Origin: Nonomuraea endophytica | Lineage (GTDB): Bacteria; Actinomycetota; Actinomycetes; Streptosporangiales; Streptosporangiaceae | Direction of reading: 5' to 3' | NCBI RefSeq assembly: GCF_014203235.1 | Contig: NZ_JACHIN010000004.1 | Coordinates: forward strand, 186,001 to 250,000 | Length of the DNA: 64,000 nucleotides | Part shown: positions 1-7,633 of the stretch, piece after piece | Layout of the letters: every line of letters begins with the position of its first letter | Numbering within the stretch: position 1 is the stretch's first letter | Notes under the pieces: generated by a model | What the model was told of the DNA's origin: nothing | Database searches by the model: none | Seen by the model: the letters and a program-made list of their open reading frames with translations, nothing else | Program-made: the position numbers and the translations under genes

Positions 1-2
1 CC

Positions 3-1382
3 GCGACCCTGTGGAACCTGGACGGCACCGTCCGCACGGTGCTGACCGGCCACGAGGACGACGTCACCTGCGTGGCCGTCGCCCCCGACGGCGAGTGGCT
101 GGCCACCGGCAGCGACGACGGCACCGTGCGCTTATGGTCGCCGGACGGCGCCCAGCGCCACGTGCTCGAAGGCCACGACGACCCGGTCAGGCACGTGGTG
201 ATCGCGCCGGACGGCTCCTGGCTGGTCTCGTGCGCCGAGGACCTGATCGCGTGGGCGCCGGACGGCCGCCTGCTGTGGCGGGCGGCGGCCGAGGACGGGC
301 CCGCGCCCGTGATCACCCCCGACAGCGGCACACTCACCCACCGCGAGCACGCCTGGACCCGCGACGGCCTGCCCTCGGCCACCGACACTCCCCCGCCCCC
401 CGACCCGCTGGCCGAGGTGAAGGCCGCCGAGCACTTCGACCGGCTCGGCGTCACCGGCGTCGCCTTCGCCCCCGACCGCAGCTGGCTGGCCAGCGTCAGC
501 CTGGACGGCAGCATCCGCCTGTGGGACGCCGCCCCGAGCCTGCCCGCGCCCGACGAGCACCTGCGCCGCCGCCCGTTGCGCGCGATCGCCGCCGTGGCCG
601 ACGGCAGCGGCCTGGTCACCGCGGGCGGCGGCCCCGGCCTGACGCTCTGGGACGAGGAGGGCAGCGCGCGGCACACGCTGCACGAGCAGGTCACGTTCAC
701 CGCGGTGGCGAGCTCCGACGACGGCGCCCTGCTCGCCGCGACCGACGACGAGGGCCTGCTGTGGCTGCTGGACCGCCACGGCGACCCCCTCCATCGTGTA
801 CGGCTGCGCGGCCCCGGCCGCTCCGTCGCCCTGGCGCCGGACGGTTCCTGGCTGGCCACCGCCGCGCGGGACGCGGTGCAGTTCTGGCGGCCCGACGGAC
901 AGCTGATCGCCGAGACCGCGATGAAGGAACCCGGTTACCTGGCCATGGCGCCGGGCGGCGCGTGGGTGGCGGCGGGCGGCGAGTCCGTGCTGCTGCTCGA
1001 CCCGTCCGGCCGGCGGATCGCGCCCGTGCTGACCCCGAGCTCCCTGGTGACCGGCCTGGCCGTCGCGCCCGGCGGCGCCTGGGTGGCCGCCTCCTCCACC
1101 AACGGCGCCATCCGGCGCTGGGACCGCACCGGCCGCCTGCGCGACGAGCTGGAGGAGCAGACCGCGGCGGTGGGGCTGGCGGCGGGGCCGTTCGGGTCCT
1201 GGCTGGCCACGGCGACCGAGGACGCGGCCGTGCGGGTGTGGGACGTGCGCGCCGGCCGGTGCGTGGCCGCCATCCACCTCGACGCCGAGCTGACCGGGTG
1301 CGCGTGGACGCCGGGCGGCACCCGCCTGTACGCGGTGGGCCAGGCGGGTCTGTACGGCTTCCGCCTCCACCTGCCCCGCTAG
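3..1382 (+). CDS. WD40-repeat beta-propeller protein, 5' end outside window
   Basis: The reading frame is open from base 3, so the gene begins upstream of the window; the GTG at 39 is only the first in-frame start-like codon. About nine WD-like blades are visible, each with an APDGxWLA turn and a strand ending such as VRLWSPDG, IRLWDAAPS, VQFWRPDG, IRRWDRTG and VRVWDVRAG. There is no membrane segment in the part seen. In actinomycetes such C-terminal propellers often follow NB-ARC, kinase or protease domains, but which one cannot be told here. The role is inferred to be a protein-interaction scaffold. The stop lies just beyond the end of the convergent DUF488 gene, overlapping it by 4 bases. 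Confidence 0.9.
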   Translation, partial: ATLWNLDGTVRTVLTGHEDDVTCVAVAPDGEWLATGSDDGTVRLWSPDGAQRHVLEGHDDPVRHVVIAPDGSWLVSCAEDLIAWAPDGRLLWRAAAEDGPAPVITPDSGTLTHREHAWTRDGLPSATDTPPPPDPLAEVKAAEHFDRLGVTGVAFAPDRSWLASVSLDGSIRLWDAAPSLPAPDEHLRRRPLRAIAAVADGSGLVTAGGGPGLTLWDEEGSARHTLHEQVTFTAVASSDDGALLAATDDEGLLWLLDRHGDPLHRVRLRGPGRSVALAPDGSWLATAARDAVQFWRPDGQLIAETAMKEPGYLAMAPGGAWVAAGGESVLLLDPSGRRIAPVLTPSSLVTGLAVAPGGAWVAASSTNGAIRRWDRTGRLRDELEEQTAAVGLAAGPFGSWLATATEDAAVRVWDVRAGRCVAAIHLDAELTGCAWTPGGTRLYAVGQAGLYGFRLHLPR

Positions 1383-1858
1383 GACCCTGGGAGCAGGTGG
1401 TCGACGGTGACGTGGTGATTTTCGGTCAGCCGCCGGGCGATCAGCGAGCGGTGGCAGGCCCCGGCGTCGCGTTCGACGCAGAGCAGCGCCGCCGTGCCGT
1501 CGCCCGGCAGTTCCGCCACGATCGGCGTGAGGTCGGCGCGGTCGAGGATCTCGCTGGTGTAGCGGCGGGTGTACTCGGCGGCCAGTTCGCGGCGCGAGCG
1601 CTTGCCGACCCCCTGGCGGTCGTCCTCGGCGTACTGGAGGTGGCGCAGCTCGGTGGTCGGCGCGAGCTCACGGTGGTGCGCGTAGGCGATCCGGGCTTCG
1701 GCGAGCGCCGCCTGCAGGCGCTGGGAGTTGGCCCAGGCGTACTCGGGTCCGCGGACGCCGCGCCGCTGGCGTACGTCGAGCAGCAGGCGGACGTCGGCCT
1801 GCCGCAGCCGTCGCAGGAAGGACTCGGCGTCGAAGCCGTAGACGCCGACTGTCACCAT
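1379..1858 (-). CDS. DUF488 family protein
   Basis: A protein of about 159 residues. It starts MVTVGVYGF, the usual beginning of DUF488 proteins, and ends with the family block CVERDAGACHRSLIARRL, which has the conserved cysteine and the CHR motif. I chose the ATG at 1858 because the open frame further upstream runs through a perfect palindrome and carries no family residues. The biochemical function of DUF488 is not established. It lies downstream of ridA on the same strand, separated by the 34-base palindrome at 1896-1929, so it may be only partly co-transcribed with it. Confidence 0.85.
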   Translation of the reverse strand: MVTVGVYGFDAESFLRRLRQADVRLLLDVRQRRGVRGPEYAWANSQRLQAALAEARIAYAHHRELAPTTELRHLQYAEDDRQGVGKRSRRELAAEYTRRYTSEILDRADLTPIVAELPGDGTAALLCVERDAGACHRSLIARRLTENHHVTVDHLLPGS

Positions 1859-1895
1859 TCTGAGCACCGGGAGATCACCCGCCTTCCTGTTCCTG

Positions 1896-1929
1896 GCGCC
1901 GCTTCCGGCAGCGCTGCCGGAAGCGGCGC
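1896..1929. terminator. Perfect 34-base palindrome between ridA and the DUF488 gene
   Basis: Two 17-base arms (gcgccgcttccggcagc and its exact reverse complement) meet with no spacer. The element lies 6 bases after the ridA stop codon and 37 bases before the DUF488 start, both on the minus strand. In RNA it would fold into a very stable hairpin (the innermost bases forming the loop). No T-tract follows. A factor-independent terminator or attenuator, as often seen in actinomycetes, is the simplest reading; a protein-binding site cannot be excluded. Confidence 0.55.
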
Positions 1930-1935
1930 ACCACA

Positions 1936-2337
1936 TCACGCGACGGCTGTCCCCTCAAGCTCCACCATCAGGTCGGGGATGGCCAGCCTGGTCACCCCGA
2001 GCATCGAGGTGGACGGCGCCACCCGGGCGGCGCCCAGCCGGGCCGCCAGCACGCCGTAGTGCTGGAAGAGCCGGTCGACGTCGGTGGTGTAGACCGTGAG
2101 CCGGACGAGGTTCGCCAGGGACATGCCTGCCTCGGCGAGCACCGCCTCCAGGTTGTCCAGGCTCAGTGCCAGCTGCGCCGCCATGTCGTCGGCGTGCTGG
2201 GGCTTGCCGTCGGCGCTCATCGCGGTCTGCCCGGAGCAGTACAAGGTCCGGGTCTGCCCGGAGACGAGCTCGCCCTGGTTGTAGCCCAGCTCCGTCGACC
2301 AGGCCCACGGGTTGACCGCGGTTCGCTCGATTGCCAT
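1936..2337 (-). CDS. RidA family (YjgF/YER057c/UK114) protein
   Basis: A protein of 133 residues when begun at MAIERT (2337), the usual RidA length; four extra codons are open upstream. RidA members hydrolyse reactive enamine/imine intermediates or act in degradative side reactions. The family arginine sits in NLVRLTVYTTDVD and the C-terminal glutamate in LMVELEGTAVA. The gene is divergent from the WYL regulator at 2460 with about 120 bases between them, a layout that suggests the regulator may control it. Whether it is a true 2-iminobutanoate deaminase or one of the Rid1-7 subgroups cannot be settled by eye. Confidence 0.9.
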   Translation of the reverse strand: MAIERTAVNPWAWSTELGYNQGELVSGQTRTLYCSGQTAMSADGKPQHADDMAAQLALSLDNLEAVLAEAGMSLANLVRLTVYTTDVDRLFQHYGVLAARLGAARVAPSTSMLGVTRLAIPDLMVELEGTAVA

Positions 2338-2422
2338 ATCCGTCTCCATTCGATTCGTTCACATCACAGACGCCGGTCGGCACGGTGGCCCCCGTCGTGC
2401 TCAACAGCCTCCCGGCAAATCA

Positions 2423-2437
2423 CGACATCTTGTGTCG
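2423..2437. promoter_or_regulatory. Short dyad upstream of the WYL regulator
   Basis: A 5-base inverted repeat (cgaca, five-base spacer, tgtcg) lies in the intergenic region between ridA and the WYL regulator, about 23 bases before the regulator start. Its position fits an operator for the divergent pair, but such short dyads are common, so this is a weak inference. Confidence 0.25.
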
Positions 2438-2459
2438 CGTATTCCTGTTAACTTTTCGT

Positions 2460-3434
2460 ATGCGCGCCGACCGGTTGGTCTCGCTGGTCCTGCTGCTGCG
2501 GCAGCACGGCCGGCTGTCCGCGGCCGCGCTCTCCCGCGAGCTGGAGGTTTCCACCCGCACCGTGCTGCGCGACATCGAGGCGCTGTCGGCGGCCGGGGTC
2601 CCCGTCTACGCCGAACGCGGCCGGCACGGGGGTTTCGCCTTGCTGCCCGGGTTCCGGACCGAGCTCACCGGGCTGAACCACGACGAGGCCCTCGCCCTGC
2701 TGGTCGCCGGATCGCGGCGCGGCGCGCAGGCGTTCGGCCTCGGCTCGGCGCTCGCGTCGGCGATGCTCAAGGTGGTCGACGCGCTGCCCGACAGCTATCG
2801 CGACACCGCCGCCGGCGCCGCCGAGCGGCTGCTCATCGACCCGGAGATCGACCTCCTCTCGCGCCGCCTCGCCGACGAGGAGGTGCCCGACGCCATCGCC
2901 GCCGAGGTCCTGCGCGCGGTGTTCGCCGGCCACAAGCTGCGGATCCATTACGCCGCCGCCGGCCAGACCCCGCAGTGGCGCACCGTCGACCCAATCGGCC
3001 TGGTCACCGTCCGCGACCGGGGCTACCTGCTGGCCACGAAGTCCGGCGCGGACCGCACCTACCGCATGTCGCGGGTCCTGGCAGCCAAGGAGCTCGACGA
3101 ACCCGCGCAGCGACCGGACCGGGTCGACCTGGACCGGGCCTGGCAGGAACGCAGCACGCGCTTCCGGACCGGCGGCGACCAGGTCACCGTGCTGGTCCGG
3201 GTGAACCCGGCCCGCCGGGAGGATCTGGTGGGCACCGCGCTGGCCGTACTCGCCGAAGAGACCGACGCGGACGGCTGGCTGCGGATGGAGGTGACCTTCC
3301 AGGATCAGAGGCACGCCGAGTGGGCGTTGTGGCAGCTCACCATGAGCGCGGAGGCCCTGACCCCGCAGTGGCTGCGCGACTCGCTGCGCGAGCGTGCCAC
3401 CGCGATCGCCACCCGGTACGGAACGTCATCCTGA
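2460..3434 (+). CDS. YafY-type transcriptional regulator with HTH and WYL domains
   Basis: A 324-residue protein from the ATG at 2460 (MRADRLVSLVLLL), the canonical opening of YafY-like regulators; the open frame upstream is not family-like. An HTH_11-type winged helix spans about residues 1-60 (LSRELEVSTRTVLRDIEAL). A WYL domain with a degenerate WYL triad follows at about 150-205 (IGLVTVRDRGYLLAT, YRMSRV), then a WCX-like C-terminal part. WYL domains sense ligands, often nucleic acid or small molecules. It is probably the regulator of the divergent ridA gene. The 3' end overlaps the convergent monooxygenase pseudogene by 9 bases. Confidence 0.9.
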   Translation: MRADRLVSLVLLLRQHGRLSAAALSRELEVSTRTVLRDIEALSAAGVPVYAERGRHGGFALLPGFRTELTGLNHDEALALLVAGSRRGAQAFGLGSALASAMLKVVDALPDSYRDTAAGAAERLLIDPEIDLLSRRLADEEVPDAIAAEVLRAVFAGHKLRIHYAAAGQTPQWRTVDPIGLVTVRDRGYLLATKSGADRTYRMSRVLAAKELDEPAQRPDRVDLDRAWQERSTRFRTGGDQVTVLVRVNPARREDLVGTALAVLAEETDADGWLRMEVTFQDQRHAEWALWQLTMSAEALTPQWLRDSLRERATAIATRYGTSS

Positions 3435-4103
3435 GCGCAGGCGGCGCACCAGAAGCGCGGCCAGGGCTGCGGCGCCCACACCCGCGGCGGCGGCGAGGCC
3501 GCGCTGGCGTGCCACCCGGCGCTCCACCTGCGAGTACGGCGTGGTGGAGAAGGAGACCAGCTCATACCGGGAGACGTAGCGGCCGGGCAGCGCCCGTTCC
3601 AGCGCGTGCTCCAGGCGCTTGCCCGCCAGGAACGTCTTCGAGCCGACCTTGTCGCGCATCTCCACGAAGTTGTCCAGCGCGAGGCGGGCGATGACGTCGG
3701 TATCCGTCCGGCGGCGCTCGAATCTGGCCAGGGCGGCGGGGAAGTCGTCGCCGGTCTCGTCCAGGCACCGGTCCAGCTCGACGCAGTCCTCGAAGCCGCA
3801 GTTGGCGCCCCGGCCGTAGAAGGGGACGATCGCGTGTGCGGCGTCGCCGATCAGGCCCACGGTGGAGTCGCCGACACGGGCGTGCCAGGGCGCGCAGCGC
3901 ATCGTGACCAGGTGGCCGACCGGGTTGGCGCGGAAGTCGGCCGTGAGCGTGGGCAGGTGGGCGTCCTGGTAGTGCTCGGCGAAGCAGTCCTCGATGTCTC
4001 CCTTTGTGCGGAGTTGGGCGAAGGTCTCGTGCGGCCAGAAGTCCACACCCGGCTGCGCCTGCAGCTTCGCCCGGACCGCGCTGTGGGCGCCGTCCGCGCT
4101 GTA
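3426..4103 (-). pseudogene. Truncated FAD-dependent monooxygenase (kynurenine 3-monooxygenase-like), N-terminal half missing
   Basis: About 225 residues of clear KMO-type flavoprotein sequence remain, from ADGAHSAVR (the motif near the middle of these enzymes) through GDAAHAIVPFYGRGANCGFEDC, the FAD-binding block that contacts the ribityl chain. A C-terminal hydrophobic tail of the kind that anchors KMO follows (GLAAAAGVGAAALAALLVRR). The N-terminal GxGxxG dinucleotide-binding fold, normally about 150 residues, is absent. Upstream in the same frame there is only proline/glycine/arginine-rich repeat sequence derived from a minisatellite. No catalytic flavoprotein can be made, so I call it a pseudogene created by deletion or by repeat invasion. 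An assembly artefact is also possible. Confidence 0.75.
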
Positions 4104-4189
4104 GGGCTGGAAGGTCAGTCTGTCCAGCCCCACCACCCAGCCCCACCTCCCGAAGCGCGCCAAACCTCCAGGACCGCACCCTAAGGCCG

Positions 4190-4445
4190 CACCCCCGGGA
4201 CTGGGCCGCTGGGGACCGGACCCTGGGACCGGACGTCCCGGTCGGCCTCCGGGCCTCGGGATCCGGACCCCGGGGGTTGGCCCTCCGGGGGTTGGACCTC
4301 CGGGGGTTGGACCTCCGGGGTCGGCCTCCGGCCTCCGGGACCGGGCGGCCCAGACCTCCGGGACCGGGCGGCCCAGACCTCCGGGACCGGGCGGCCCAGA
4401 CCTCCGGGGCCGGACCTCCGGGGCCGACCCCAAGGACCGGAGCTC
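4190..4445. repeat. G-rich minisatellite island with 15-base and 23-base tandem repeats
   Basis: Between the broken monooxygenase and the HAD phosphatase. Around 4267-4321 a 15-base unit (acctccgggggttgg) repeats three to four times with few changes. At 4331-4399 a 23-base unit beginning acctccgggaccgggcgg is present three times, the last two copies identical and the first differing at one base, followed by two shortened copies to 4427. The rest is irregular ccggacc/gggaccgg sequence. The frames through it encode only low-complexity PGGPTPGG-like peptide, with no sign of selection for protein. Confidence 0.85.
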
Positions 4446-4582
4446 CAGCGGTCAGGCTTTCGGGGTCGAGGGTGGGAGAGGCGTCGGGAGCCGAGCGGCC
4501 GGTAGCGGGAAGGCGGGGGCTGGGGCCGGGGGTGGGTTGCTTGGGGGGTGGCGGGGGGTTTGGTTGGTGGTTGGGTGGGTTG
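4446..4582. other. Non-coding stretch upstream of the HAD phosphatase
   Basis: This continues the roughly 480-base gene-free gap that starts at 4104. It is strongly biased to G and T on the plus strand, with runs such as ggggggtggcggggggtttgg near 4539-4562, and might form G-quadruplexes. I see no ORF with family residues and no convincing promoter hexamers. Confidence 0.5.
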
Positions 4583-4597
4583 GTGATACTTGGGCAG

Positions 4598-5392
4598 GTG
4601 ACTCCTCCTCGCCTCGTGGCCACCGACCTTGACGGCACCCTCCTGGACTCCACCGGCTCCCTCACCCCCCGCACCCGAGCAGCACTGCGCCTGGCCGAGC
4701 GGGCCGGCGCCGAGATCGTGTTCGTGACCGCCCGCCCACCGCGCGGGGCCGAGCGGGTGGCGGCCGTGGCCGGGGTGGCGGGGACGGCGGTCTGCAGCAA
4801 TGGCGCGATCGTGTACGACCTCGCCGGCCGTACCATCACCGAGCGCGTCGACCTCGACCCGGCCATCCTCCGCAAGATCATGGCCGCGTTGGCGGAGAGC
4901 GTGCCGGGCATCGTGTTCGCCGCGGAGACGGGGCACAACGTGCTGTGCGAACCCGGCTACTCCCGGCGCATCCCCGAAGAGCTGGACTTCTACCTCGACG
5001 TCCCCTCCGTCTGTGACGCGGGCGAGCCGGTGGCCAAGCTGCTGGCCTGGGCTTCCGGTCACCCCGTCGACGAGCTGGCGAGCCTGGCCGTCGCGGCGGT
5101 GCAGAACCAGGTCACCATCACCCACTCCGGCGGCCGGAGCCTGCTGGAGATCAGCGCGACCGGCGTCGACAAGGCGGCCGGCCTGGCCCGCGTCTGCCAG
5201 GCGCGCGGGGTGGCCGCCGCCGACGTGGTGGCCTTCGGCGACATGCCGAACGACCTGGCCGTGCTCGCCTACGCCGGGCAGGGCTACGCGATGGGCAACG
5301 CCCACCCTCTCCTGCTGGAGTCGATCGAGCGCCGCACGCTGTCCAACGACGAGGACGGTGTCGCCGCCGTCCTGGAGCGCCTGTACGGCTGA
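4598..5392 (+). CDS. HAD superfamily hydrolase, Cof-type phosphatase
   Basis: A protein of 264 residues from the GTG at 4598; a GTG at 4583 is an alternative. HAD motif I is DLDGTLLDS (about residues 9-17) with the nucleophile and acid-base aspartates. Motif II is the threonine in VTARPP. The Mg-binding motif IV is FGDMPNDLAVL. The size and the long C2B-type cap between motifs II and III fit Cof/SupH sugar-phosphate or flavin-phosphate phosphatases. The substrate is unknown. A long in-frame extension upstream passes through the minisatellite and is not credible as protein. Confidence 0.88.
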   Translation: MTPPRLVATDLDGTLLDSTGSLTPRTRAALRLAERAGAEIVFVTARPPRGAERVAAVAGVAGTAVCSNGAIVYDLAGRTITERVDLDPAILRKIMAALAESVPGIVFAAETGHNVLCEPGYSRRIPEELDFYLDVPSVCDAGEPVAKLLAWASGHPVDELASLAVAAVQNQVTITHSGGRSLLEISATGVDKAAGLARVCQARGVAAADVVAFGDMPNDLAVLAYAGQGYAMGNAHPLLLESIERRTLSNDEDGVAAVLERLYG

Positions 5393-5500
5393 GCCCCGCG
5401 TACCCCATCTGTAGTACGGCCGATCGCGACACCGGGTGGATGCCCGGCGGCCCCGGACCCGCGAGCCTGGTGGTCTCACCCGAGATCGAAGGAGAACCCC

Positions 5501-5893
5501 GTGGTCACCCAGCAGGTCGTCAAGGAGCGCGGCGGGCTCAGGACCGCCTTTCAGGTCGCCATCGTCCTCAACGCGCTCGCGGTCCTGGCCCAGGGGGTCA
5601 CGGCCGGCCAGTTGCTCTCCGGCGCGGGCACTTCCGCGCACGGGATGGGCGCCGGGGCCGTGCACGTGGCGGGGCTGCTGGTGGCGATCACCGGGGTGCT
5701 CGCGTGGAAGCCGGGGCGCGGCGCGGGCTGGCCGGCGCTGGTGGGGGTGGCGATCCTGCTGCTGGGGTTCGCGCAGTCGATGACCGGCGGGTCGGGGGCC
5801 ACGGCGGTGCACGTGCCGTTGGCGCTGGCGATTTTCGGGCTCAGCGTGTGGCTGGCGGTATGGGCGTTCAGCCCTCGCATGTCGCGTATGTGA
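5501..5893 (+). CDS. Small four-helix membrane protein
   Basis: 130 residues from a GTG preceded by an aaggagaa ribosome-binding site. Four hydrophobic segments are visible: about residues 16-38 (FQVAIVLNALAVLAQGV), 50-67, 76-92 (LVGVAILLLGFAQSM) and 101-123. There are no catalytic motifs. The protein is basic at the N-terminus, and a topology with both ends inside is likely. I do not recognise a named family. It stands alone, 18 bases before the hydrolase at 5912, and may be co-transcribed with it. Confidence 0.75.
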   Translation: MVTQQVVKERGGLRTAFQVAIVLNALAVLAQGVTAGQLLSGAGTSAHGMGAGAVHVAGLLVAITGVLAWKPGRGAGWPALVGVAILLLGFAQSMTGGSGATAVHVPLALAIFGLSVWLAVWAFSPRMSRM

Positions 5894-5911
5894 ACAAGTA
5901 CTGTCGGACTC

Positions 5912-7018
5912 GTGAGTGACGTGCGCGTGGTCGTGGGGCCGGGGGTCGTCGCCGATCCCACCCTTCTGTCGGAGGTCGCCGAACGCGAGTTCGCGGCGCT
6001 GGGCGTGAAGGGGCACATCAGGTACGCCCGCACCGTCGACGAGCTCCGCCCCGACGGCGGCATCCCGGTGATCCTCCCGGGACCGGACCCGGCGGCGCGG
6101 GCCCTCATGAGCGAGCCGGTGGGCCCGGTCGTCTGGCTGGACCTCACCCGCGACGACCGGGTGAGCCCCGGCAAGGACGCCCGCCACCTGCACGGACGCG
6201 GCGTGGACGGCCTGGCCTGGGCGATCAGGCACGCCGTCCACCGCACCCGCCACAGCGCCCGCCGCATCACCTACGGCCCCCACCCCGACCAGTGGGCCGA
6301 CCTCTACCTGCCACCCGCCGCCGAATCGCCCACCGCCGAACCACCCACCGCCGAACCACCCACCACCGGATCATCCTCCGGCGGGTTTCCGGTGATCGTG
6401 CTGGTGCACGGGGGCTACTGGCGGTCGATCTGGGCCGCCGACCTGATGGAGCCGCTCGCCGCCGACCTGGTCGGGCGCGGGTTCGCGGTGTGGAACCTGG
6501 AGTACCGCCGCCCCGACCTCCACGGCTGGCAGGCCACGACAGCGGACGTGGCGGCGGGCATCGACGCCCTGGCCCCGGCCGTGGAACCGGCCCTGGACCT
6601 GAGCCGGGTCGCGGTGGCCGGGCACTCCGCTGGCGCACAGCTGGCGTTGCGCGCGGCGGCCGACGGCGCGCGGGTGGCTCTGGCCGTCTCCCTGGCGGGC
6701 GTACTCGACCTGGTGGAGGGCGAGCGCCGCTGGCTGAGCTCGGGCGCGGTGGCCTCGGCCCTGGGACCGGAAGCCCACGTGTACGGCGCGGCCAGCCCCC
6801 TGTCCAGACTCCCCCTGAAGGTACGCCAGCTGGTGGTCCAGGGCTCGGGCGACGATCTGGACCTGGTCGACTTCAGCCGCCGCTATGCCAGGGCCGCCAG
6901 GGAGTCGGGCGACGACCTCACGTACCTGGAAATGTCCGGCGACCACTTCGCCGTCATCGACCCCGCCACCCCCATCTGGCGCACCACCGCCGTGGCCATG
7001 GCCAACGCCCTCCGCTGA
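5912..7018 (+). CDS. Alpha/beta hydrolase, kynurenine-formamidase-like, with extra N-terminal domain
   Basis: 368 residues. The C-terminal 230 residues form an alpha/beta hydrolase with the oxyanion motif LVHGGYWRS typical of arylformamidases, the nucleophile elbow GHSAGA, a likely acid in DDLDLVDFS and the histidine in GDHFAVID. The N-terminal 115 residues are a separate domain ending HLHGRGVDGLAWAIRH, which weakly resembles the end of type II dehydroquinate dehydratases; this is inference. The two are joined by a linker with the repeat PTAEPPTAEPPT. The decayed KMO-like gene 2 kb away makes a kynurenine-pathway link attractive, but no tryptophan dioxygenase or kynureninase is present in the window. 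Confidence 0.78.
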   Translation: MSDVRVVVGPGVVADPTLLSEVAEREFAALGVKGHIRYARTVDELRPDGGIPVILPGPDPAARALMSEPVGPVVWLDLTRDDRVSPGKDARHLHGRGVDGLAWAIRHAVHRTRHSARRITYGPHPDQWADLYLPPAAESPTAEPPTAEPPTTGSSSGGFPVIVLVHGGYWRSIWAADLMEPLAADLVGRGFAVWNLEYRRPDLHGWQATTADVAAGIDALAPAVEPALDLSRVAVAGHSAGAQLALRAAADGARVALAVSLAGVLDLVEGERRWLSSGAVASALGPEAHVYGAASPLSRLPLKVRQLVVQGSGDDLDLVDFSRRYARAARESGDDLTYLEMSGDHFAVIDPATPIWRTTAVAMANALR

Positions 7019-7029
7019 GGTCCCGTCAG

Positions 7030-7500
7030 TCAGGCGCGCATCTCGGAGGGCAGGGCGGTGTCGGCGTTCAGGAGTTCCACGCCCAGCAGCTCTCCCGACT
7101 CGGAGAAGTCCAGGACCACGTCGTCGGCCACCGCCTGCCGTACCGCCTCACCCGGGGCGATCTCCCGCTTCATCGCGATGTAGGCCGCGTTGACCTCCTG
7201 ATCCATGCGCAGGTAGACGGTCCGCGGGCCCGAGGGTTCCTCGTCCCAGGACAGCAGGCCCTCGCGGCCCTCCGGCGAGTTCGCCACCGCCGTACGCAGC
7301 ACTCCGAGCACCATCTCCACGACCTCGACCGCGTCCGCGCCGGTGACCTTGCGCTCGTGTTCCCAGCCGTCCAGCCCGTCGATCCGGTAGGGGCACGACC
7401 ACTCCCCCGTCGGCTCCTCGTACGGCAGGCCGACCGTGATCGTCACCTCCCTGGGCGGCATGGTGCGCAGGGTGAGGGTGCGGCTGGCGATCTCGTACAT
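7030..7500 (-). CDS. Hypothetical protein with C-terminal DUF2283-like domain
   Basis: 156 residues and soluble. The N-terminal 75 residues (IASRTLTL..., CPYRIDGL, then a helix VVEMVLGVLRTAV) resemble the actinobacterial DUF6968 group. The last 60 residues (NAAYIAMKREIAPGEAV, VVLDFSESGELLGVELLNA) match the DUF2283 pattern of a beta-hairpin followed by a D-x-x-G-x-L-x-G-x-E-[IL] block. The pairing looks like a fusion of two small domains. Function is unknown. It is convergent with the hydrolase before it and divergent from pyrF. Confidence 0.72.
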   Translation of the reverse strand: MYEIASRTLTLRTMPPREVTITVGLPYEEPTGEWSCPYRIDGLDGWEHERKVTGADAVEVVEMVLGVLRTAVANSPEGREGLLSWDEEPSGPRTVYLRMDQEVNAAYIAMKREIAPGEAVRQAVADDVVLDFSESGELLGVELLNADTALPSEMRA

Positions 7501-7633
7501 GCCTGCGACCTACCCACGACCGGGCTCCCGCATCCGGCCGGGGCCGTACCCCCAACTCATGCCGTGGTCGTCTATTCCGTTCTGTGCGCGCCACGAACCA
7601 GTTAGGCTGCGGCGCGTAAGGGGGGTCACTGTG

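Noticed and set aside
4331..4399. Three 23-base repeats as a possible CRISPR array
   Set aside because: The copies are directly adjacent with no spacers, and no cas genes are in the window.
4181..6283. 700-codon minus-strand frame through the minisatellite and the HAD and hydrolase genes
   Set aside because: Shadow of three plus-strand genes, joined by repeat sequence without stop codons because of GC bias.
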